Source of the DNA: Moheibacter stercoris
GTDB taxonomy: Bacteria; Bacteroidota; Bacteroidia; Flavobacteriales; Weeksellaceae
Reading direction: 5' to 3'
Length of the DNA stretch: 64,000 nucleotides
NCBI RefSeq assembly: GCF_040545805.1
Contig: NZ_JBEPMO010000003.1
Coordinates: 124,001-188,000 of the forward strand
Positions 34,050 through 40,943 of the stretch are shown piece by piece. The stretch's first letter is position 1. Each line of letters opens with the position of its first letter. The notes beneath the pieces are model-generated. The model was given only the letters and a program-made list of their open reading frames with translations. It was not told where the DNA came from and did no database searches. Position numbers and translations under genes: made by a program.

Positions 34050-35126
34050 TTAAACAAATGGTAATTTCACCACTTCGGCCAACACATTTTTATCACGGAT
34101 TTGGATACGAATGTTGGTTCCTACTTTTGCAAAATCTGTTGCCACATAACCCATTCCAATTCCTTCTTTTAGCATTGGAGATTGAGTTCCGGAGGTAACC
34201 ACTCCCAAAGTATTTTCATAGTCATCAACGATTTTGTAATCATGACGAGGAATTCCTTTTTCAACCATTTTAAATCCGACTAATTTACGACTAACACCTT
34301 CTGCTTTTTGCTTTTCCAAGATGTCTTTTGCCATGAAGTCTTTGTCAAATTTAGTAATCCATCCCAATCCTGCTTCCAATGGTGAAGTTTCGTCGTTGAT
34401 GTCATTTCCATACAAACAATATCCTTTTTCCAAACGTAAAGTATCACGAGATGCTAACCCACAAGGTTCAATTCCAAAAGAAGCACCTACTTCCATCACT
34501 TTGTTCCAGATTTGGGTTGCAAATTCATTTGGAAAATAGATTTCAAATCCACCTGATCCAGTATAACCGGTTGCAGAAATGATGGTATTGGGAACACCTG
34601 CAAATTCCGCTACTTCGAAATGATAAAAAGGAATTTCAGCTAAATTTACATCTGTTAAAGATTGCATCGCTTCGATGGCTTTTGGACCTTGGATTGCCAA
34701 CAAAGAGAAATCATCTGATTTATTTTCCAATTGAACATCCCATTTGTTTTGTTGATTGATCCAATTCCAATCTTTGTCAATGTTTGCTGCATTCACAACA
34801 AGCATCCATTGGTCATCTGACATTTTGTAAATAATCAAATCATCTACAATTCCGCCTTTTTCGTTCGGCATACAGGTATATTGAGCTTGTCCAATTTTTA
34901 CTTTTGAAGCATCGTTTGTCCCAATAAATTGTAATAATTTTTCGACTTCAGGACCTTTTGCGAAAAATTGGCCCATATGACTTACGTCAAAAACGCCTAC
35001 TCCTTCGCGGACAACCATATGTTCATGATTAACACCTGCATATTGAACAGGCATTTCAAAACCTGCATACGGTACCATTTTGGCACCTAAATCTTTATGA
35101 ATTTGATTAAAGGCTGTAATTTTCAT
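34050..35126 (-). CDS. gcvT: Glycine cleavage T protein (aminomethyltransferase)
   Basis: The 358-residue folate enzyme transfers the aminomethyl carbon from lipoylated H protein to tetrahydrofolate. Motifs are KITAFNQIHKDLGAKMVPYAGF, VGVFDVSHMGQ, ATGYTGSGGFEIYFP, LASRDTLRLEKGYCLYG with the catalytic Asp, and near the end EGIGMGYVATDFAKVGTNI. GcvH and GcvP are not in the window, which is common in Bacteroidota. A -7 box lies about 25 bases upstream, and the leader is too short for a glycine riboswitch. Confidence 0.95.
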   Translation of the reverse strand: MKITAFNQIHKDLGAKMVPYAGFEMPVQYAGVNHEHMVVREGVGVFDVSHMGQFFAKGPEVEKLLQFIGTNDASKVKIGQAQYTCMPNEKGGIVDDLIIYKMSDDQWMLVVNAANIDKDWNWINQQNKWDVQLENKSDDFSLLAIQGPKAIEAMQSLTDVNLAEIPFYHFEVAEFAGVPNTIISATGYTGSGGFEIYFPNEFATQIWNKVMEVGASFGIEPCGLASRDTLRLEKGYCLYGNDINDETSPLEAGLGWITKFDKDFMAKDILEKQKAEGVSRKLVGFKMVEKGIPRHDYKIVDDYENTLGVVTSGTQSPMLKEGIGMGYVATDFAKVGTNIRIQIRDKNVLAEVVKLPFV

Positions 35127-35150
35127 AGATACTTCTTAAAATGATGAGTG

Positions 35151-35158
35151 CAAATTTA
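35151..35158 (-). promoter_or_regulatory. -7 box TAAATTTG for gcvT
   Basis: This perfect TAnnTTTG on the minus strand implies a leader of about 20 bases. Confidence 0.45.
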
Positions 35159-35184
35159 AGAAATAAGACAAGGAAAGAAAATTA

Positions 35185-35826
35185 TCAGTCTATGATTTTC
35201 TGGTGCATCGCAAAAAGCACCAAACCCACTCTACTTTTGACGTTTAATTTGTCAAAAAGAACTTGACGATATCCATCAATGGTTTTTGGACTTAGACACA
35301 TTTCGTCGGCAATTTCTTTGTAGGTTAATTCGGTACAAACCAATTTCAGAAATTTGATTTCTTGTTCTTTCAATTCGCCAAATGGTTTTTGAACTTTAGC
35401 GTTAACACTATGCAATAATGCATTGCTGACCAATTCGCTATGGTAAAATCCCGATTCGATGGATGTATCCAAGGCCAATTTTAAATTTTGTGGCGTTGTA
35501 TTTTTTAGTAAATATCCATTGGCTCCATTTCGAACTGCTTTGATGATGTTCAATTCATCATCGTTCATAGAGAGAATAAGGACTTTCAACTTGGGTTGAT
35601 TGATTTTGATCCAATCCAAAGTTTCAAATCCATCCATGATGGGCATATTTAAGTCCAAAAGAACAATTTCGGGTTGTTCTTCAGATTCTTTTAATTTTTC
35701 AATAAAATCTTTTCCATTTTCTGCTCGGAAAATTACTTCGTATCCTTCAAAATTATTGACCATATCCTCCAAGGCACCTGTAAACAATAAGTGATCATCG
35801 ACTATGGCTATTTTATGAGACATCAT
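35185..35826 (-). CDS. LuxR/NarL-type response regulator
   Basis: The 213-residue regulator has a receiver domain (about 1-125). It has DD in KIAIVDDHLLF, the phosphoacceptor Asp in PEIVLLDLNMPIMDGFETL, and a conserved Lys in GYLLKNTTPQ. A C-terminal helix-turn-helix (about 150-210) reads LVCTELTYKEIADEMCLSPKTIDGYRQ. It is the output partner of the kinase whose gene overlaps its start by 14 bases. In Bacteroidota such pairs control stress, envelope or behaviour genes; the target here is unknown. Confidence 0.94.
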   Translation of the reverse strand: MMSHKIAIVDDHLLFTGALEDMVNNFEGYEVIFRAENGKDFIEKLKESEEQPEIVLLDLNMPIMDGFETLDWIKINQPKLKVLILSMNDDELNIIKAVRNGANGYLLKNTTPQNLKLALDTSIESGFYHSELVSNALLHSVNAKVQKPFGELKEQEIKFLKLVCTELTYKEIADEMCLSPKTIDGYRQVLFDKLNVKSRVGLVLFAMHQKIID

Positions 35827-36568
35827 CTGTATTTTTTTTACGGTAGTGAATTTCGATTTGAGTTCCTTCGTTGATTTTGGACTCTAATGTAAGAAAAGCT
35901 CCGATAAGTTTGGCTCTATTTTTCATATTTAAAAGACCTGTACCTTTCACTTCTGTTCCATCAAATCCAACACCATTGTCTTTCACCTTTATAAATAGAT
36001 CTCTTCCTTTGTAGGTAAATTGCACATGAATTTTGGTTGCGCGAGCATGTTTTAAGGAATTGGAGAAAAATTCTTGAATGATTCGTAAAAGGATGAGCTC
36101 CTTCTCATCTGATATTGAAAAAGGGGTTCCTTCAATATCCAATTTGGCTTCTAAAAAGTTCAATCGCTCAAATCGAGCCAATTCTAATTCGGTCGATTTT
36201 AACAAACCTACGTTTTTGATGTAATCGGTATTTAAAGCTTTGGACAAGTTACGAACTTCAGAAATTGCCGTTTGAATCAAGTCTTGGAGTTCTTCCACAT
36301 TGGGCCGCAATTCAACTGGGGCTGCATTGTGGATTTTAAAACTGTATAAATTTAAAGTAGAAAGGATTTGCCCAACATTGTCGTGAATTTCCCAAGAAAT
36401 ATTTTTCAAGGTTTGTTCTTTGATTTCAATGGTCGTTTTGGCAATTTCTTTTTGGTATTGGGCTCTTCTCTTTTGATACAAAATCATAAAACCTATGATG
36501 ATGATACAGAATACCAAAAAGGTTACCGATGCCGATATGATTAATAAGTAAATTTCTTTTTGGACCAT
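35813..36568 (-). CDS. Sensor histidine kinase (HPK7 type, single membrane helix)
   Basis: The 251-residue kinase has one membrane helix (about 9-30, ISASVTFLVFCIIIIGFMIL). The dimerisation and phosphorylation helix has H-box ISWEIHDNVGQILSTLNLYSF, of the HisKA_3 style. The ATPase part has the N-box IIQEFFSNSLKHARA, G1 VKDNGVGFDG and G2 GTGLLNMKNRAKLIG. It has almost no external sensory domain, so the signal must come through another protein, probably the membrane protein whose gene overlaps its start by 28 bases. Confidence 0.92.
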   Translation of the reverse strand: MVQKEIYLLIISASVTFLVFCIIIIGFMILYQKRRAQYQKEIAKTTIEIKEQTLKNISWEIHDNVGQILSTLNLYSFKIHNAAPVELRPNVEELQDLIQTAISEVRNLSKALNTDYIKNVGLLKSTELELARFERLNFLEAKLDIEGTPFSISDEKELILLRIIQEFFSNSLKHARATKIHVQFTYKGRDLFIKVKDNGVGFDGTEVKGTGLLNMKNRAKLIGAFLTLESKINEGTQIEIHYRKKNTDDVS

Positions 36569-37182
36569 ACAAAACCAGTTATCAAAACCAAATGGGATAA
36601 AACCAAAGCGAAAAATAAAACGTAAAAGATACTGAATCTAAATTCTCCTAAAATATTTCCCCAATTGGATATTGAAAATAAAGGTAAGGAAGTTGTATTG
36701 AAAAGCAATAGACTGAATGCATACCAAAACAATAAATTGTAGGTTAAACTTTTCATATTTTCAATTTCAAGCATTTGCTTAAATACCATAAATAGAAAAT
36801 AAAATAGAATAATCATACCAGCTACATAACCAAATGAGGATGTTTCTCCCCAAAAATCATTTAAGCCGATAAAAAATGTGGAAATATAAAATATATTGAA
36901 TAATAAAATTAATATCTTCCCTATCTTCAATTCTAGATTTTTTAGATACTGAACAAAGATTAACATGCACATATTGATTTGAAACCAATTCAATATATTA
37001 TAAATCCAAACATTATTAATCTGATAAAAATTAGAACAGTATAATTCGGTTAATGCCACTACACCTAAATAAATGGGCATAATTTTCATAGGAGTATGCC
37101 TATACTTAAATAAATAAATCAAACTCAACACAAATGTGATGAGTTGTAAATAAACTCCAATATATTTAAAAATCTGAATCAT
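36541..37182 (-). CDS. Seven-helix membrane protein in a kinase operon
   Basis: The 213-residue protein consists of about seven hydrophobic helices: KYIGVYLQLITFVLSLIYLF, IMPIYLGVVALTELY, WFQINMCMLIFVQYL, ILILLFNIFYISTFFIGL, YVAGMIILFYFLFMVF, NLLFWYAFSLLLFNT, and IFYVLFFALVLSHLVLITGF. Loops are short. I do not recognise a named family. Its 3' end overlaps the kinase start, and it directly follows the lipoprotein gene, so it is the likely membrane sensor part for a kinase that has no sensing domain of its own. Confidence 0.7.
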   Translation of the reverse strand: MIQIFKYIGVYLQLITFVLSLIYLFKYRHTPMKIMPIYLGVVALTELYCSNFYQINNVWIYNILNWFQINMCMLIFVQYLKNLELKIGKILILLFNIFYISTFFIGLNDFWGETSSFGYVAGMIILFYFLFMVFKQMLEIENMKSLTYNLLFWYAFSLLLFNTTSLPLFSISNWGNILGEFRFSIFYVLFFALVLSHLVLITGFVWSKKKFTY

Positions 37183-37211
37183 TAAAAATTAAATTACACC
37201 CATTCAAAACG

Positions 37212-37832
37212 TTATGGACAAACGTTTGGACAACTAAAAATATTGTTTCCAATACCACTTCCTTTGTCGCGTTTGCTTGTATCACCATTTGCTGAATTTA
37301 GTGAATCTGTTGTTGTTGGTTCGTTCAATAATTGACTCAATTTCATTGGCTTCCCATCTGCCGAATTCATAGGGTCAAAAGTTGTATTTTTATTGGTAGC
37401 AGTATCCATATAAGTTGGAGCATACATTAAAGTCAATTCATAATCTTCATTTCCTTTATTTGCCATTCCTGGTCTACCTTCCTTTTTTTGGGTATAAATA
37501 AAATCAATACCTGTTACTTCAATGTTTTTCTTTGAAGACTCTTCTTTTACATAAGCTATGTATTGCTCTAATTCATCAATTGAAATCCAAGTACGTAAGG
37601 CATATTGATCTGCATTTACTCCAGGATGAGCTACTTTATAATTGTTCAATTGCTTTTTAGCATCTTCAACTGAAATCAAATTAGTAGGTAATTGTACAGG
37701 ATCAGTATTCGCAATTCTTTGAGCATTTGTCACTTCAACATTCTCTTCACCAGAATTTCCTTCTGTTGCTTTGGAACAGGATATCATAAGTGATAGAACT
37801 GCCAAGAATAAGATAAAAATTTGTTTTTTCAT
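37212..37832 (-). CDS. Lipoprotein at the head of a sensor-kinase operon
   Basis: The 206-residue lipoprotein has lipobox LMISC after MKKQIFILFLAVLS. The mature part starts with an acidic, Ser/Gly linker. A conserved-looking module follows (SVEDAKKQLNNYKVAHPGVN, SIDELEQYIAYVKEESSKKN, TGIDFIYTQKKEGRPG), and it ends in a short CPNVCP motif with a C-x3-C pair. No known family is recognised. It is upstream of, and 29 bases from, the seven-helix protein, kinase and regulator, so it may be the ligand-facing part of that signalling unit (inference). Confidence 0.7.
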   Translation of the reverse strand: MKKQIFILFLAVLSLMISCSKATEGNSGEENVEVTNAQRIANTDPVQLPTNLISVEDAKKQLNNYKVAHPGVNADQYALRTWISIDELEQYIAYVKEESSKKNIEVTGIDFIYTQKKEGRPGMANKGNEDYELTLMYAPTYMDTATNKNTTFDPMNSADGKPMKLSQLLNEPTTTDSLNSANGDTSKRDKGSGIGNNIFSCPNVCP

Positions 37833-38034
37833 TTTTTTACAAGTTTTATGTATTGAGACAGCGAAAGTAATTTATTCTAGTTGTTTTAACAATAGATAGC
37901 AAGAAGATAAATTAGTTTATTAACTCTAAATCAATTTTATAACCGATCACTTGAATGAAAAAACAGGAAAAATCCTCCAATTTTCAGGAAAAATACCAAG
38001 TCTTTCTAAATTTTTTATTCGCTAAAGGTTTGTG

Positions 38035-38042
38035 TAATTTTG
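38035..38042 (+). promoter_or_regulatory. -7 box TAATTTTG with a nearly leaderless start
   Basis: This perfect TAnnTTTG ends 4 bases before the ATG of the YiiX-like gene. Confidence 0.45.
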
Positions 38043-38046
38043 TCTC

Positions 38047-38670
38047 ATGAAATTTAATTTACTTTGGACTCTCCTATTGGTTCTTTCTTGTCAAACTACT
38101 CCCCAATTTCACGACTTGCGAAATGGTGATTTATTATTTATTGGAGAAAGTACGGGAAATTTATCCAAGGCGATTTCAGAAGTTACGCAGACTCATAAAA
38201 AGACAAATTATTCTCACATGGGAATTATTGAGAAAGAAGGTTCAACCTATTGGTTTTTACATTCCAATCCCAAAAATGGAACGGAAAGAATTCCATTGGA
38301 AGAGTATATTTCAACAGAAAAAAAACATTCTTCTCAAATTGATGTATACCGAATTAAGTCAGATCAAGAAGTAGACATTACTTCAGCTATTGATGAAGCG
38401 AAAACACTGTTGGGAAAACCCTATAATTTCACCTATATTTTATCAGATTCCGCCTATTATTGTTCAGATTTTGTCTACAAGGCTTTTTCCAAAGATTCAA
38501 TATTCAAATTGAACCCCATGACCTTCAAAAACCATGGTGAAACGGAATTTCATCAAGGATGGATTGATTATTATCAAAAGTGGAATCTAGAAATTCCGGA
38601 AGGCGAATTGGGATGTAATCCAAATGGTATGGCTTCATCAGAAAAACTGATAAAAGTTGGAACATTGTAA
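38047..38670 (+). CDS. YiiX/YebB-like papain-fold lipoprotein hydrolase
   Basis: The 207-residue product has a lipoprotein signal (MKFNLLWTLLLVLSC). It has the NlpC/P60-related permuted papain fold of the YiiX family. The start is LRNGDLLFIGESTGNLSKAI, the catalytic His region is NYSHMGIIEKEGSTYWFLHS, and the catalytic Cys lies in SAYYCSDFVYKAFSKD. Circular permutation puts the His before the Cys, as seen here. These enzymes are predicted amidases or lipid-modifying hydrolases at the envelope. The promoter of crcB overlaps its stop codon. Confidence 0.85.
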   Translation: MKFNLLWTLLLVLSCQTTPQFHDLRNGDLLFIGESTGNLSKAISEVTQTHKKTNYSHMGIIEKEGSTYWFLHSNPKNGTERIPLEEYISTEKKHSSQIDVYRIKSDQEVDITSAIDEAKTLLGKPYNFTYILSDSAYYCSDFVYKAFSKDSIFKLNPMTFKNHGETEFHQGWIDYYQKWNLEIPEGELGCNPNGMASSEKLIKVGTL

Positions 38671-38691
38671 ATAAGGTTTGCCTTATCTTTG
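38665..38691 (+). promoter_or_regulatory. Promoter of the fluoride operon
   Basis: TTG (38665-38667), a 16-base spacer and TATCTTTG (38684-38691) form a strong Bacteroidota promoter. Transcription is expected to begin near 38695, directly at the riboswitch. Confidence 0.65.
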
Positions 38692-38694
38692 CAG

Positions 38695-38743
38695 CCAGGA
38701 AATGGAGTCTTCCTTTTACCGCCTTATGCAGATGGCTCTTGCT
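38695..38743 (+). promoter_or_regulatory. Fluoride riboswitch (crcB motif)
   Basis: The aptamer is readable by eye. GGAA-AUGGAGUC-UUCC (38698-38713) matches the GGnG-AUGGnGUU-CnCC stem-loop with the same 8-base loop. ACCGCC comes next, then GCAGAUGGCUCUUGC (38728-38742), which matches the GCUGAUGRCUCCUAC 3' half. The loop GGAG can pair with CUCU in the 3' half to form the expected pseudoknot. The next gene is crcB, 18 bases later. No terminator fits between aptamer and AUG, so control is probably at translation. Six bases GGAAAU (38698-38703) can alternatively pair with AUUUCC (38755-38760) just before the AUG. Confidence 0.88.
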
Positions 38744-38760
38744 CATATTTTGAAATTTCC

Positions 38761-39147
38761 ATGATGGAGTTTAGTAGAAATTTAATAATCGTTGGATTGG
38801 GAGGTGGATTAGGAAGCATGGCTCGCTATGGAGTAGGAATCTTTTGTTCAAACTATTTTCCCCAAATTTTCCCTTACGGAACATTTCTCGTCAATGTACT
38901 TGGGTGTTTATTAATGGGATTTTTTTATGGAATTTTGGCTAAACATTCTGTTCTCCAAAACGATTTGCAACTTTTCCTACTAGTAGGAATTTGTGGAGGA
39001 TTCACAACTTTTTCAAGTTTCTCGTTGGAGAATTTACAATTGCTACAAAACTTAAATTATAGTGGATTTTTCCTCTACTCTATTGGTAGTTTTCTATTGG
39101 GAATTTTAGCAATTTGGGGAGGACTAACTTTAACAAAATTGATATAA
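38761..39147 (+). CDS. crcB: Fluoride channel CrcB (Fluc)
   Basis: The 128-residue small membrane protein exports fluoride as a dual-topology dimer. I chose the first of two adjacent ATGs (MMEFSRN); an ATG-started extension upstream would translate the riboswitch itself. Motifs are IIVGLGGGLGSMARYG, FPYGTFLVNVLGCLLMGFFYG with the Asn, and the phenylalanine/threonine region GICGGFTTFSSFSLEN of the fluoride pathway. Four helices are present. It sits directly behind the fluoride riboswitch and 3 bases ahead of inorganic pyrophosphatase. Confidence 0.96.
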   Translation: MMEFSRNLIIVGLGGGLGSMARYGVGIFCSNYFPQIFPYGTFLVNVLGCLLMGFFYGILAKHSVLQNDLQLFLLVGICGGFTTFSSFSLENLQLLQNLNYSGFFLYSIGSFLLGILAIWGGLTLTKLI

Positions 39148-39150
39148 AAA

Positions 39151-39711
39151 ATGAAATTTAACCCTTGGCACCACGTAACAGTTGGTGAAGAACAACCCAA
39201 CGTTGTTCAAGCAATCATAGAAATTCCGCAAGGAAGTAAGGCAAAATACGAATTGGACAAAGCATCTGGTATGTTGAAATTGGATAGAGTTTTGTTCTCT
39301 TCTGTTTCTTATCCGCACAACTATGGATTCATTCCTCAAACTTTGGGTGAAGACAATGACCCATTGGATATCATTGTAATTTGCCAAATTGATGTAGATC
39401 CAATGTGTATCATTGATGCGAAAGTAATTGGTGTTTTGCGTATGGTCGACAATGGTGAAGGTGATGATAAAATTATTGCAGTTGCTCAAAATGACATGAG
39501 TGTAAACCACATCAATGACGTATCTGAATTACCTCCACACTTAACTGTCGAGTTGCAAAACTTCTTTGAAGACTACAAAAAATTAGAAAATAAAGTGGTT
39601 GTGGTTGAGGATTTCCAAAATGCAGAGATTGCACGTGAAATCGTTTCTAAATCCATTAAAAATTACAACGAAAACTACGAACAAATCAAAAAAGATTACA
39701 AACGTAATTAA
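39151..39711 (+). CDS. ppa: Inorganic pyrophosphatase (family I)
   Basis: The 186-residue enzyme hydrolyses pyrophosphate and pulls biosynthetic reactions forward. Family I motifs are AIIEIPQGSKAKYELDKASG, SVSYPHNYGFIPQTL, the metal-binding signature EDNDPLDIIVI with three Asp residues, and VIGVLRMVDNGEGDDKIIAV. Its ATG is 3 bases after the crcB stop, so it is almost certainly in the riboswitch-controlled transcript. Family I enzymes are strongly inhibited by fluoride, so making more enzyme under fluoride stress is a sensible link. This may be the cell's only copy; I cannot tell. Confidence 0.96.
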   Translation: MKFNPWHHVTVGEEQPNVVQAIIEIPQGSKAKYELDKASGMLKLDRVLFSSVSYPHNYGFIPQTLGEDNDPLDIIVICQIDVDPMCIIDAKVIGVLRMVDNGEGDDKIIAVAQNDMSVNHINDVSELPPHLTVELQNFFEDYKKLENKVVVVEDFQNAEIAREIVSKSIKNYNENYEQIKKDYKRN

Positions 39712-39730
39712 TCAGATTTTTATAGAATAC

Positions 39731-39760
39731 AAAAGGATGAAGTTGACTTCATCCTTTTTT
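39731..39760 (+). terminator. Terminator of the fluoride operon
   Basis: The stem AAAGGATGAA/TTCATCCTTT, with GTTGAC-type loop, is followed by eight Ts. It may also stop the convergent PTPS/Idi transcript. Confidence 0.85.
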
Positions 39761-39765
39761 TTATC

Positions 39766-40176
39766 TTAATTTCCAGAATACTCAACGAAATTTCGCGGAG
39801 TTTCATAGAGCGTTACTTTCAAATCCAAATGCGATTCCAATCTTGCGCGAATTCGATTCCAAATCACCACCGAAATATTTTCTACGGTTGGATTGAGTGA
39901 TTGAAATTCTCTTACTTCCACATTGAGATTTTTGTGATCCAAATAATCTTCAACCTCTTCCAAAATAAATGTTTTTAAATCATCCAAATTCATCACAAAT
40001 CCCGTTTCTGGATTGATTTCTCCTGTAACCGAAACAATCAATTCATAATTATGTCCATGATAGTTAGGGTTGGAACATTTCCCGAAAACTTCAAAGTTCT
40101 TGGTATCATCCCAATTCGGATGAAACAAACGATGCGCAGCATTGAAATGCGCTTTTCGACTAATGGTGACTCTCAT
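39766..40176 (-). CDS. 6-pyruvoyl-tetrahydropterin synthase/QueD family protein, PTPS-like
   Basis: The 136-residue enzyme acts on dihydroneopterin triphosphate. The zinc ligands are the His of AHFNAAHRLFHP and the pair in NYHGHNYEL. The nucleophile Cys is in FGKCSNPNYHGH, with spacing CxxxxxHGH as in eukaryotic PTPS rather than CxxxHGH of E. coli QueD. The stretch GEINPETGFVMNLDDLK and DHKNLN also match PTPS. So it may serve tetrahydrobiopterin or, as a bacterial relative, queuosine synthesis; the sequence favours the former but does not prove it. It overlaps the idi stop by 17 bases. Confidence 0.9.
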   Translation of the reverse strand: MRVTISRKAHFNAAHRLFHPNWDDTKNFEVFGKCSNPNYHGHNYELIVSVTGEINPETGFVMNLDDLKTFILEEVEDYLDHKNLNVEVREFQSLNPTVENISVVIWNRIRARLESHLDLKVTLYETPRNFVEYSGN

Positions 40177-40687
40177 GCGAAAGTTGTGTTAAATATTCTG
40201 CTAAAATAATTTTAAACCAAACGGTATACAGTTCAGGTTGTGCTTTGACATCCTCGATTAATTCTTGCATAGAAATCCATTTATAAGCATGTACTTCTTC
40301 TGGATTGATGTTGATTTCTCCCGAATAATTCCCAACAAAAACATGGTCCAATTCGTGTTCAAAAAGTTGGTCGCCTAATTGTGCTTTGTAGATAAAATGA
40401 AATTTGGGTTCAATTTCACATACAAAACCCATTTCTTCTTCTAACCTTCTCAAAGCAGCTTCTTGATAAGTTTCATTTTCTCTCGGATGGCTACAACAGG
40501 TATTGGTCCATAACAAAGGCGAATGGTATTTATGCGCAGCACGTTGCTGCAATAAAAGTTCACCCTGTTCATTGAAAACAAATACCGAAAACGCCCGATG
40601 CAACAATCCCGCAACATGCGCTTGCTGCTTTTCCATTAATCCCAATTGATTGTCTTGTTCATCAATCAGCACCACAAATTCTTCCAT
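40160..40687 (-). CDS. idi: Isopentenyl-diphosphate delta-isomerase, type I
   Basis: The 175-residue Nudix-fold enzyme interconverts IPP and DMAPP for isoprenoid synthesis. It has the catalytic Cys region LWTNTCCSHPRENETY, the Nudix-like box AALRRLEEEMGF with metal-binding Glu, and the second Glu in EEVHAYKWISMQELI. I chose the ATG at MEEFVVLIDEQDN because a perfect -7 box TAACTTTG ends 5 bases before it. A longer frame with ATG 24 bases upstream would start within or before that box. PTPS starts inside the 3' end of idi, so the two are coupled. Confidence 0.92.
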   Translation of the reverse strand: MEEFVVLIDEQDNQLGLMEKQQAHVAGLLHRAFSVFVFNEQGELLLQQRAAHKYHSPLLWTNTCCSHPRENETYQEAALRRLEEEMGFVCEIEPKFHFIYKAQLGDQLFEHELDHVFVGNYSGEININPEEVHAYKWISMQELIEDVKAQPELYTVWFKIILAEYLTQLSHESHH

Positions 40688-40692
40688 AAAAG

Positions 40693-40700
40693 CAAAGTTA
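40693..40700 (-). promoter_or_regulatory. -7 box TAACTTTG for idi-PTPS, nearly leaderless
   Basis: This perfect TAnnTTTG on the minus strand ends 5 bases before the idi ATG and decides the start codon. Confidence 0.5.
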
Positions 40701-40943
40701 GAATAATTCAATTAGTTTCCTTAGGATTTCTAGGATTGTTTCTGCTATGCATACCAAAACAAAAAATACTTTACAGATAAAAAATCAATGGCATATCCTT
40801 TGAAATAACAGATCGAAGTTCGAATCCATTTTATTGCATTCTTACTTATATTAAACGATTTAGGGGATTTCAAGGCGAATTTAGATGGGAATTATCTGAC
40901 ATTCGCTAAGAAATTTACTGACATAATTACAGAAACACAAACC

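Noticed and set aside
33956..34057. Longer N-terminus for the DMT-family protein
   Set aside because: It would include the gcvT terminator and a non-membrane, low-complexity start; MKIYYTIGLL is a normal family start.
35127..35184. Glycine riboswitch before gcvT
   Set aside because: The predicted leader is only about 20 bases, and no tandem glycine aptamer is visible.
38689..38760. Longer CrcB start reading through the riboswitch
   Set aside because: The in-frame ATG lies in the promoter/aptamer, and the resulting N-terminus is unlike CrcB.
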